From NCBI GenBank assembly GCA_045588795.1, contig JAZNEY010000021.1, positions 1 through 15,514 of the forward strand: a stretch of 15,514 nt of DNA, read 5' to 3'. Positions 1-5,519 of this stretch are shown one piece after another. Source of the DNA: UMGS1908 sp045588795 (GTDB lineage Bacteria > Bacillota > Clostridia > Christensenellales > UBA1242). The notes beneath the pieces are model-generated. The model saw only the letters and a program-made list of their open reading frames with translations, did no database searches and was not told where the DNA came from. Position 1 is the first letter of the stretch. Each line of letters starts with the position of its first letter. The position numbers and the translations under genes were made by a program.

Positions 1-47
1 TAAGCGTTTTATTATTCAATCTAAACAGATAAAAGGAGGAAAAGCAT

Positions 48-530
48 ATGATTAAAACTCACGATATAAGACAACGAGAAAAGGCATCTATGGAACTTGA
101 TGTTCAAATTGCCGATACCGTTTTGCTCACAAAAGAATTGATGATAATCAATCATATGTTTGACCCAGAGGAAAGCGAAAGAGAAGTTGTCATACAAATT
201 ATAGAGCTTTTGAACAAAAAAATCTGTTCACTCAGTTTGAAAAATTTAAAGTTAGTATACGCATATAATGATGAACAATTACACAAAACAAAAGTTAAGT
301 GGAAAAATGCTGGCGTCATCAAATTTATGGGAGTTCATTACAAACTTATAAGCCCACTTGAATTAAAAACATACCGTGCACGAATCTTACTCAAAAATCA
401 TCTTGCTTTGGAACTTGAAAGTCGAATAAATGAAAGAATTGAAAAAATCAAAAAAGGTGATTTTAAGATAGTTGGGGTCGGAAAAATTGATGAAAACACC
501 AAATTCAAACCAGATTGGATGGACTGGTAA
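48..530 (+). CDS. hypothetical protein, 160 aa
   Basis: I do not recognise the family. The ATG is preceded by AGGAGG at 34-39 with an 8-nt spacer, so the start is well supported, and the frame ends in TAA. The product looks soluble: no signal peptide or membrane segment. It is highly charged and mostly helical in character, with Leu/Ile/Glu/Lys-rich stretches at residues 25-65 and 105-140. The tail is Trp-rich and ends DWMDW. A central part (about residues 75-105) has alternating hydrophobic and basic residues that could form a small beta or winged-helix element, but I see no diagnostic motif. It lies upstream of, and in the same direction as, another small unknown gene, which has its own promoter. 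The gene is real with good confidence; the function is unknown. Confidence 0.75.
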   Translation: MIKTHDIRQREKASMELDVQIADTVLLTKELMIINHMFDPEESEREVVIQIIELLNKKICSLSLKNLKLVYAYNDEQLHKTKVKWKNAGVIKFMGVHYKLISPLELKTYRARILLKNHLALELESRINERIEKIKKGDFKIVGVGKIDENTKFKPDWMDW

Positions 531-569
531 AATCAACTCTTTTACACCAATTATCGCCATTTTTCCTTT

Positions 570-597
570 TTGAGTAAAACATACTTAGTGATAAAAT
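570..597 (+). promoter_or_regulatory. predicted sigma-A promoter, extended -10
   Basis: TTGAGT at 570-575 is followed by a 16-nt spacer and TAAAAT at 592-597. A TG dinucleotide precedes the -10 by one base, giving an extended -10 element. It lies about 40 nt upstream of the 635 start and so probably serves that gene. Confidence 0.5.
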
Positions 598-634
598 TAT
601 GCCACTGTCAATTTTATTAAAGGTGGTATAAAAA

Positions 635-985
635 ATGGAAACAAAAAACAATTCCACAGAAGATGTCTTTTCTAAGTTTATTAACAAGGCAAAGAAAAAA
701 CTTTCTAAAAAGGAAACTATAACCGAAGAGGAAATCAAGATTGAGCCAAAGAAAAAATCTGCTGACTACAGCTTTGTAAAAAGTACAAAATCTGCCGAAG
801 CTAAAAAATTAGAGGCTAAAATCAAAGAGTTACTCAAAGACAACCCAAACGCAGAAAATCCAATTGAACTTTTGATTGACCATTCTGTCTATGATAAACT
901 CGCAGATGAATTGAAAACAAGATATATTCTTCAGTTATCAACCAATTTTAATGAAATAAAGAATAAACTACAAAATTGCAAATAA
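635..985 (+). CDS. hypothetical Lys-rich protein, 116 aa
   Basis: Family not recognised. The ATG follows AAGGTGG at 620-626 with an 8-nt spacer. The N-terminal half (residues 1-60) is low-complexity, very rich in Lys/Glu/Ser, and looks disordered. The C-terminal part (about 62-113) looks like a small folded helical domain, with the segment NPIELLIDHSVYDKLADEL at its centre. There is no signal peptide, no membrane segment and no cysteine until C115 near the end. The gene has its own promoter (570-597) and ends directly at a strong terminator, so it is probably a single-gene transcript. The architecture of a charged disordered arm plus a small helical domain would fit a nucleic-acid or ribosome-associated protein, but nothing in the sequence proves that. 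Confidence 0.75.
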   Translation: METKNNSTEDVFSKFINKAKKKLSKKETITEEEIKIEPKKKSADYSFVKSTKSAEAKKLEAKIKELLKDNPNAENPIELLIDHSVYDKLADELKTRYILQLSTNFNEIKNKLQNCK

Positions 986-1016
986 AAAAATCTACCAAAA
1001 ATTTGGTAGATTTTTT
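985..1016. terminator. bidirectional rho-independent terminator
   Basis: Perfect inverted repeat with arms 985-999 and 1002-1016 (core TCTACC/GGTAGA), flanked by an A-run on the left and a T-run on the right. It works in both orientations, ending the plus-strand gene at 985 and the minus-strand rpsU operon that ends at 1026. Confidence 0.9.
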
Positions 1017-1025
1017 ATTTACCTA

Positions 1026-1208
1026 TTAACCATTTTTGCGGTTTCTTTTGCGTGCGGCTTCAGATTTCATTTTCTTTTTAACGCCTGGTTTAACATATGC
1101 TTCTTTCTTTCTAATGTCGCCGATAATGCCATCTTTTTGACATTTTCTTTTAAATCTCTTAATAGCACTATCAAGACTTTCATTTTCGCCAAGTTTAACG
1201 GTACTCAC
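1026..1208 (-). CDS. rpsU: 30S ribosomal protein bS21
   Basis: A 60-residue small-subunit ribosomal protein that binds near the anti-Shine-Dalgarno end of 16S rRNA and helps initiation. The family pattern is clear: an N-terminal LGENESLDSAIKRFKRKC stretch, central basic helices, and the C-terminal KKKMKSEAARKRNRKNG tail typical of Bacillota bS21. Length is normal for the family. The start codon is GTG (1206-1208), preceded by GGGGTGA-like pairing at 1216-1221 with a 7-nt spacer. The N-terminus MSTVKLGENES matches the expected bS21 start. It is the last gene of the ychF-rsmE-mtaB-HIT-rpsU set. A 73-nt gap after the HIT gene contains a near-consensus promoter of its own, so it is probably transcribed both by read-through and independently. 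Confidence 0.97.
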   Translation of the reverse strand: MSTVKLGENESLDSAIKRFKRKCQKDGIIGDIRKKEAYVKPGVKKKMKSEAARKRNRKNG

Positions 1209-1244
1209 CTAATTTCACCCCACTTCATTCATAATTCTCATTGA

Positions 1245-1273
1245 ATTCTAACAAAGATTTGTCAAATTGTCAA
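1245..1273 (-). promoter_or_regulatory. predicted strong sigma-A promoter of rpsU
   Basis: On the minus strand, a perfect TTGACA -35 (1268-1273) is followed by exactly 17 nt and TAGAAT (1245-1250). The expected transcript starts about 30 nt before the rpsU GTG. This is the best -35/-10 match I noticed in the window, as expected for a ribosomal protein needed in high amounts. Confidence 0.75.
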
Positions 1274-1281
1274 GAGCTTTA

Positions 1282-1689
1282 TTATTTTATTTTAAGTTTT
1301 TCGACAACACTCGCAAAGTCTATATCTTTTTTATCAATTACAGGAAAGACTTTAAGCCCATCATTCTCTTTTCTTGGATAAATATGAAAATGCAAATGGA
1401 ACACCGACTGCTCTGCCACTTTATCGCTACAATTAATAATATTCACACCGCCAGCAAATATGCTTTTGTAATGCTGTGCAATTTTTTTAACTGTTTGCAT
1501 AGTGTGGTTTAAATCTTCCTTACTAACATCAAAAATATTTTCTGCGTGATTTTTTGGAATTACAAGAGTATGCCCATAAACATCACCTGCAATATCTAAA
1601 AAAGCATATGTATGTTCATCTTCATATATTTTATAACTTGGAATCTCTCCCTTGATTATTTTACAAAAAATACAATCTGCACTATTCAT
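1282..1689 (-). CDS. HIT family protein (histidine triad nucleotide hydrolase)
   Basis: Cytoplasmic nucleotide-binding protein of the HinT/HIT branch, whose members hydrolyse nucleoside phosphoramidates or related adenosine nucleotides. The active-site histidine triad is HLHFHIYP, with H98, H100 and H102 in the 135-residue form. The N-terminus DCIFCKIIKGEIPS and the KNHAENIFD segment are typical, with C6, C9 and H48 in the positions used for zinc by many bacterial members. I chose the ATG at 1689, not the in-frame ATG at 1713. The inner start has AAAGGAG at 1699-1705 with a 9-nt spacer and gives the canonical N-terminus, whereas the outer start adds eight atypical residues and overlaps mtaB more deeply. 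The chosen start overlaps the mtaB stop by 8 nt, implying translational coupling. The mtaB-HIT-rpsU order is a common Bacillota arrangement. Confidence 0.93.
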   Translation of the reverse strand: MNSADCIFCKIIKGEIPSYKIYEDEHTYAFLDIAGDVYGHTLVIPKNHAENIFDVSKEDLNHTMQTVKKIAQHYKSIFAGGVNIINCSDKVAEQSVFHLHFHIYPRKENDGLKVFPVIDKKDIDFASVVEKLKIK

Positions 1690-2956
1690 TAATAATTTCT
1701 CCTTTAACACCATTTTTATATTTCTCGGTTACAACAACTTTAACTACTTCATTTAAAATCGGCTTATCCGTTTTAAGATAACACTTGACATAAGTTTTGG
1801 TATAACCAATATATTCCCCATCTTCAACCTCTTCAACCAAAACTTCTTCTTTATGCCCCAAAATAGAATTGATGAATTCTTCTCTTGACTTGTCTGCAAC
1901 CTCTTTAAGCTCTACAACTCTTTTTTTCACAAGATTGCCATCAAGTTGATTGAATTTATCGCAGACCGTTCCCGCTCTTTTTGAAAATGGAAATATGTGC
2001 ATACTTGCAAAATTAATTCTCTTTATATTTTCAATCGCCTCTTTAAAATCTTCATCTGTCTCTGTTGGAAATCCGACAATAACATCTGTTGAAATGCTTG
2101 CATTTGGAAAATGCTTTCTTATCCTTTCAATTGCAGAGTAATATTCTTCAAAGTCATAATGTCTATTCATTGATTTAAGCACACTATTTGCTCCACTTTG
2201 GAGAGGAATATGAAATGATGGACAAAAGTTTCTGTATTCCTTTAAAGCATTCAGTAATTCTTCTGTCAGTGCGTCCTGTTCAAGAGATGAAATCCTGAGC
2301 CTTACATCATCAAACTGCGACAATGCCTTTATAACATCACAGAGCCCCGTTTTCACGCCCCTTTCAAAGCCGTAGTGCGACAGATTAATTCCAACCAAGA
2401 CAATCTCTTTTGATACTTTTTTTAATCTTTTATATTCATTTACAATATCATCAAGTTCTCTTGACCTTTCTCTGCCTCTTATGTATGGGATTATACAATA
2501 ACTGCAAAAGTTGTTACAGCCATCTTGAATTTTTATAAATGAGCGAATTCTCTCGCCATCAATTGAATAATTTTTGTTGTAATTTTTGTGGTCAACCGGA
2601 GTTATCTCTTGAACTTTATCTGTTCCACGAGTTATATAATCAACCAACTTTTCTTTTGCCTCTGCACCAACAACTACTACGACATTTTCTTTTTCAAAAT
2701 ATTTTTCTGGGTGTAACTCGCTTGAACAACCACAAACATAAATTTTAGCACTTGGATTTATTTTTCTTATTTTCGCAATAACCTCACGAGACTTATGTTC
2801 TGCCTCGTTAGTTACCGCACAGGTATTTAGAATATAACAACCTGCGTAGTCAAGCCCAAAAGACACCTCAATGCCACGAGTTCGAAGTTCCTTTGCGAGT
2901 GCCTCGCTTTCATATTGATTTACCTTGCAACCAAGCGTATAAATACAACATTTCAT
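1682..2956 (-). CDS. mtaB: tRNA t6A37 methylthiotransferase MtaB
   Basis: Radical-SAM enzyme that adds a methylthio group to C2 of N6-threonylcarbamoyladenosine at tRNA position 37, giving ms2t6A. The 424 residues show the full MiaB/MtaB architecture. An N-terminal UPF0004 domain opens with TLGCKVNQYESEAL and carries cluster cysteines C10, C46 and C77. The radical-SAM domain has the C147-x3-C151-x2-C154 motif (GCNNFCSYCIIPYIRGRERSR region). A short C-terminal TRAM-like domain runs from about 363. The TLGCKVNQYES start is characteristic of MtaB as opposed to MiaB or RimO. The ATG has an AAAGGA ribosome site; the gene begins 11 nt after rsmE and its end overlaps the HIT gene. The stop is TAG. 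Confidence 0.96.
   Translation of the reverse strand: MKCCIYTLGCKVNQYESEALAKELRTRGIEVSFGLDYAGCYILNTCAVTNEAEHKSREVIAKIRKINPSAKIYVCGCSSELHPEKYFEKENVVVVVGAEAKEKLVDYITRGTDKVQEITPVDHKNYNKNYSIDGERIRSFIKIQDGCNNFCSYCIIPYIRGRERSRELDDIVNEYKRLKKVSKEIVLVGINLSHYGFERGVKTGLCDVIKALSQFDDVRLRISSLEQDALTEELLNALKEYRNFCPSFHIPLQSGANSVLKSMNRHYDFEEYYSAIERIRKHFPNASISTDVIVGFPTETDEDFKEAIENIKRINFASMHIFPFSKRAGTVCDKFNQLDGNLVKKRVVELKEVADKSREEFINSILGHKEEVLVEEVEDGEYIGYTKTYVKCYLKTDKPILNEVVKVVVTEKYKNGVKGEIINE
1699..1705 (-). promoter_or_regulatory. ribosome binding site deciding the HIT gene start
   Basis: AAAGGAG on the minus strand, inside the 3' end of mtaB and 9 nt before the ATG at 1689. It supports the shorter HIT start over the ATG at 1713. 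Confidence 0.75.
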
Positions 2957-2967
2957 AGTTTTTTCCT

Positions 2968-3687
2968 TTAATTATCAAAAACTTCATTTATGACAGACAA
3001 CATATAAAGTCCGGCTGTTTCCGTTCTTAAAATTCTTTTGCCAAGACTTACACTCTTTGCGCCATATGAAATTATTGTGTTAATTTCTTCCTCTGTAAAG
3101 CCACCCTCTGGCCCAATAATGATCGCAATAGACTTTGCATTTTCATTATGATTTAAAGTTTCAAGTAAAGGCATTGTATCCTCTCTCTCATTTGCGAGAA
3201 TTACAAGGTCAAAGTCCTTTAATTCAGCCTCCAAGGTCTTGAGATTTGCACATTCTTTAATTTCAAGAGGCGTACTTCTTCCACATTGTTTAGTAGCACT
3301 TATTGAAATTCTTGCAAGGCGAGGGAGTTTTCCACTTCCCTCTTTCACATCACAATTTTTTAAATAGATTGGCAAAATAGAGGTTGCCCCTAGTTCACAA
3401 GCCTTTTCCGTTACTAGGTCAAGTTTATCACCTTTTGCAAGAGCTTGCACAACCATAATGTTCAACTTTGGGTTTACAAGATTTTTATTCTTTTCAACAA
3501 GATTAATCCTTGCACTTGATTTTGCCATTTCGGTTATTTCGAAAACAATATCAAAACCATCTGTTTCGCCAACAGCAATAAACTTGTCGCCAACTCTCAT
3601 TCTCAAAACATTTTTAATATGGTTATACTCATCACCATCAATATAGCAACCATCAATTTGCTCTTTAGACAAATAAAATCTTCTCAT
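2968..3687 (-). CDS. rsmE: 16S rRNA (uracil1498-N3)-methyltransferase RsmE
   Basis: SAM-dependent SPOUT-fold enzyme that methylates N3 of U1498 in 16S rRNA of the 30S subunit. Diagnostic trefoil-knot motifs are present: IGPEGGFTEEE at about residues 191-201 and SLGKRILRTETA at 214-225, with ATKQCGRSTPL at 131-141. The N-terminal PUA-like RNA-binding part (about 1-70) contains the family-typical HIKNVLRMRVGD stretch. At 239 residues the length is normal. The gene starts 12 nt after the ychF stop and 11 nt before mtaB, so it is plainly co-transcribed. Its ribosome site (TAGGGA) is weaker than that of its neighbours, consistent with partial translational coupling to ychF. In many Bacillota rsmE follows dnaJ-prmA; here ychF occupies the upstream position. 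Confidence 0.96.
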   Translation of the reverse strand: MRRFYLSKEQIDGCYIDGDEYNHIKNVLRMRVGDKFIAVGETDGFDIVFEITEMAKSSARINLVEKNKNLVNPKLNIMVVQALAKGDKLDLVTEKACELGATSILPIYLKNCDVKEGSGKLPRLARISISATKQCGRSTPLEIKECANLKTLEAELKDFDLVILANEREDTMPLLETLNHNENAKSIAIIIGPEGGFTEEEINTIISYGAKSVSLGKRILRTETAGLYMLSVINEVFDN

Positions 3688-3699
3688 ATTATCCCTACT

Positions 3700-4797
3700 T
3701 TAAGCGTTTACTCTGAAATTAATAACATCTCCATCTTTTACGATATAGTCTTTGCCTTCAATTCTTACCTTTCCCTCAGCTTTTGCGTTTGCGACACTTC
3801 CATATTTCACAAGGTCATCATAGTCAACAATCTCCGCCTTTACAAAGGCTTTTTGAAAGTCACTATGAATTTTCCCCGCCGCCTCTGGAGCTTTTGTTCC
3901 CTCTTTTATTGTCCACGCACGCACTTCTTTCTTTCCTGCTGTTAAATAAGATATTTGACCAAGTAATCTATATCCAAGTTTGATTATTCTTGATAGCCCA
4001 CTTTCTGTAAGCCCGAGGTCTGCCAAAAACATTCCTCTGTCCTCTGGGTCAAGCTCTGTTAATTCTTGCTCAACTTTTGCACTTATGACAAGAACTTCTG
4101 CCTTTTCAAGTTCTGCTTGATATTTAACCATTTTAACCATTGGCAAATTTTCATAGTCGCCAGCCAAGTCTTTTTCTGCAATATTACAAGCATAAATTAC
4201 TGGCTTGTCGGTAATCAAAAATAGCGATTTAACAAATGCCCTTTGTTCTTCTGTAAAGTCAAGAGAACGAAGAGTTCTGCCATTGTTTAATGTATCAATC
4301 AAGATATCAATAATCTTTAAATTTGCATAAGCGTCAACATCACCAGACCTTGCTTGCTTTTCAAATCTTGGCCTTTGTCTTTCAAGAGTTTCAAGGTCAG
4401 AAAGCATAAGTTCTGTGTTTATAGTTGATATATCACGAATTGGATCAATTGAGCCATCAACGTGAATTATATCATCATCTGTAAAACAACGAACAACTTG
4501 AACTATTGCATCACACTCTCTGATTGATGCTAAAAACTGATTTCCAAGCCCCTCGCCCTTGCTTGCACCCTTTACAAGACCAGCAATATCAACAAATTTT
4601 AGAGATGCCGGTGTAATTTTATCTGTTTCATACATTTTGCCAAGAACTTCAAGCCTTTCATCTGGCACATCAACTATCCCAATATTTGGCTCTATTGTGC
4701 AAAATGGATAGTTTGCACTCTCCGCCCCTGCATTTGTAAGCGCATTAAATAGTGTACTTTTTCCAACATTTGGCATTCCTACCAATCCTAATTCCAT
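3700..4797 (-). CDS. ychF: redox-regulated ATPase YchF (OLA1 family)
   Basis: Obg-related P-loop NTPase that in studied members prefers ATP, binds ribosomes and takes part in stress responses. Visible elements are the G1/Walker A motif GMPNVGKST (residues 7-15), switch-II/G3 DIAGLVKGASKGEGLGN (70-86), and an altered G4 motif NIAEKD (205-210) replacing the usual NKxD. That replacement is the known basis of ATP preference. A coiled-coil insertion lies around 130-200, and a C-terminal TGS domain from about 280 includes YLTAGKKEVRAWTI and ends DGDVINFRVNA. The length of 365 is standard for the family. It is the first gene of the minus-strand operon, with a -10-like TATAAT 33 nt upstream and a GGGAG ribosome site. 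Start and stop are unambiguous. Confidence 0.97.
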   Translation of the reverse strand: MELGLVGMPNVGKSTLFNALTNAGAESANYPFCTIEPNIGIVDVPDERLEVLGKMYETDKITPASLKFVDIAGLVKGASKGEGLGNQFLASIRECDAIVQVVRCFTDDDIIHVDGSIDPIRDISTINTELMLSDLETLERQRPRFEKQARSGDVDAYANLKIIDILIDTLNNGRTLRSLDFTEEQRAFVKSLFLITDKPVIYACNIAEKDLAGDYENLPMVKMVKYQAELEKAEVLVISAKVEQELTELDPEDRGMFLADLGLTESGLSRIIKLGYRLLGQISYLTAGKKEVRAWTIKEGTKAPEAAGKIHSDFQKAFVKAEIVDYDDLVKYGSVANAKAEGKVRIEGKDYIVKDGDVINFRVNA

Positions 4798-4829
4798 AAA
4801 TTATCTCCCATATACTTTATTACCAGTGT

Positions 4830-4858
4830 ATTATACACCATATTAATAAAAAAATAAA
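4830..4858 (-). promoter_or_regulatory. predicted promoter of the ychF operon
   Basis: A consensus TATAAT on the minus strand (4830-4835) lies 33 nt before the ychF ATG. The -35 at 17-nt spacing (TTTATT, 4853-4858) is poor, so the box may need an activator, or the true element may be shifted slightly. Confidence 0.5.
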
Positions 4859-4922
4859 GTAGATATCATAAAAATAAGAAAACCCCAAATAGCAGTTTTA
4901 ACACTTTAATTTTTGAAAACAA

Positions 4923-4950
4923 AAAACGCTTACATATTTGCAAGCGTTTT
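4923..4950 (-). terminator. rho-independent terminator with no intact gene upstream
   Basis: Nine-bp inverted repeat AAAACGCTT (4923-4931) / AAGCGTTTT (4942-4950) with a 10-nt loop. On the minus strand it is followed by six T. The frame remnant ending at 4965 lies immediately before it, so this is probably the terminator of a decayed gene. Confidence 0.6.
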
Positions 4951-4964
4951 ATTTGTTAATTAGG

Positions 4965-5090
4965 CTACTTTTTTATAAATTCAATAATATTTTTCTTTTT
5001 ATCTGATGGCAATGAATTAATTAATAATTTTAATTTGATGTCATAATCATAATTAGCAATATTGGGACTAAAAAATCTCTCAATTCGGAC
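4965..5090 (-). pseudogene. possible 3' remnant of a decayed minus-strand gene
   Basis: A 41-codon open stretch without a plausible start codon ends at TAG (4965-4967), just before a terminator. Its translation runs VRIERFFSPNIANYDYD and then KLLINSLPSDKKKNIIEFIKK. The last part has the amphipathic, Lys-rich look of a regulator C-terminus, but I cannot name the family. Upstream the frame closes at a TAG within the terminator region around 5105-5110, which belongs to the neighbouring gene, so the 5' part of the gene seems deleted. It could also be chance in AT-rich DNA. Confidence 0.3.
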
Positions 5091-5097
5091 ACAAACT

Positions 5098-5128
5098 AAA
5101 AAGGTTAGAAACTTTTTCTAACCTTTTT
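5098..5128. terminator. strong rho-independent terminator
   Basis: Perfect 14-bp inverted repeat, arms 5098-5111 and 5115-5128 with a 3-nt loop (core GGTTAGAAA/TTTCTAACC), and A/T runs on both sides. On the minus strand it lies 46 nt after the end of the repeat-protein gene and should end that transcript. Confidence 0.85.
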
Positions 5129-5173
5129 TCGTTCTAATTTGCTCACACCTTTTAAAGAGTGTCAAATTGTTTT

Positions 5174-5458
5174 TTAGTTACAAGACTTAGTTGTAACTCT
5201 TTTTGTTGTGCTTGTCTTTGTTTTTGGTTCAAGCATTTTAGCACTCGTTGCTCTTCTGCTTCTTGTTGCACTTGTCGCTTTTGCTGAACACGCCTTGCTT
5301 GCAGTGGCTTTTGCCGAGCAGGCTTTGCTTGATGTTGCTTTACTTGATGTTGCTTTACTTGTAGCCTTGCTTGTTGTTCTGCTTGTTTTCGTGCAACTTG
5401 GACAACTGTTTTTTGTAACCCTCTTACTTGAACAACTTGGACAACTATTTTTTGTCAT
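5174..5458 (-). CDS. Cys/Lys/Ser/Thr/Ala-rich repeat protein, 94 aa
   Basis: Not a family I recognise. The ATG follows AAGGAG with a well-placed spacer, and a strong terminator lies downstream, so the gene looks expressed. The N-terminus has two copies of TKNSCPSC (residues 2-9 and 15-22), giving a C6-C9/C19-C22 pair of CxxC motifs that could bind zinc or form disulfides. Residues 29-63 are short repeats of the type K-A-T-S-S and K-A-C-S-A, with C47 and C57. The C-terminus is basic (TKRVTTKSCN). There are almost no hydrophobic residues, so it is probably disordered; it is strongly basic. The Ala/Lys/Ser/Thr composition resembles histone-H1-like tails, while the cysteines suggest metal binding or cross-linking as in small structural proteins. 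No signal peptide is seen. Both repeat types are visible in the DNA. It lies 61 nt downstream of the ABC-like gene. Function unknown. Confidence 0.65.
   Translation of the reverse strand: MTKNSCPSCSSKRVTKNSCPSCTKTSRTTSKATSKATSSKATSSKACSAKATASKACSAKATSATRSRRATSAKMLEPKTKTSTTKRVTTKSCN
5331..5360. repeat. tandem 15-bp repeat inside the repeat-protein gene
   Basis: GATGTTGCTTTACTT occurs twice back to back (5331-5345, 5346-5360) with a degenerate copy before it. It encodes the Lys-Ala-Thr-Ser-Ser unit on the minus strand. Such exact DNA repeats invite copy-number change between strains. Confidence 0.85.
5394..5455. repeat. near-identical 22-bp direct repeat coding TKNSCPSC
   Basis: Two copies starting at 5394 and 5433 (CAACTTGGACAACTATTTTT and its one-mismatch partner) encode the two Cys-Pro-Ser-Cys modules at the N-terminus of the repeat protein, showing recent duplication. 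Confidence 0.8.
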
Positions 5459-5519
5459 AAATTCTTCTCCTTTTAAAGTTTATACTAATAGTTTGCTATT
5501 AAATTTTGCTTTTATGCAT

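Larger units (their letters stand above)
4861..5173. other. intergenic stretch without an intact gene
   Basis: About 310 bases that hold two terminators (4923-4950 and 5098-5128) and the possible gene remnant between them. I see no tRNA, riboswitch-like conserved structure or mobile-element end in the rest. Confidence 0.6.

Noticed and set aside
531..560. Imperfect TGGTAAAA/TTTTACACCA hairpin after the 160-aa gene
   Set aside because: Weak stem with a bulge and no immediate T-run; not convincing as a terminator.
1690..1713. Longer HIT protein start at 1713
   Set aside because: No suitable ribosome site before 1713; AAAGGAG at 1699-1705 points to the ATG at 1689, which gives the canonical N-terminus.
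3619..3945. Plus-strand frame across the rsmE/ychF junction
   Set aside because: Shadow of two certain genes on the other strand.
5331..5455. Short direct repeats as a CRISPR array
   Set aside because: The repeats are in-frame coding repeats of 15 and 22 bp without unique spacers of regular length.
5486..5501. Small inverted repeat TAATAG/CTATTA upstream of the repeat-protein gene
   Set aside because: A six-bp AT-only stem is common by chance here; no T-run and no matching promoter register, so neither terminator nor operator is supported.
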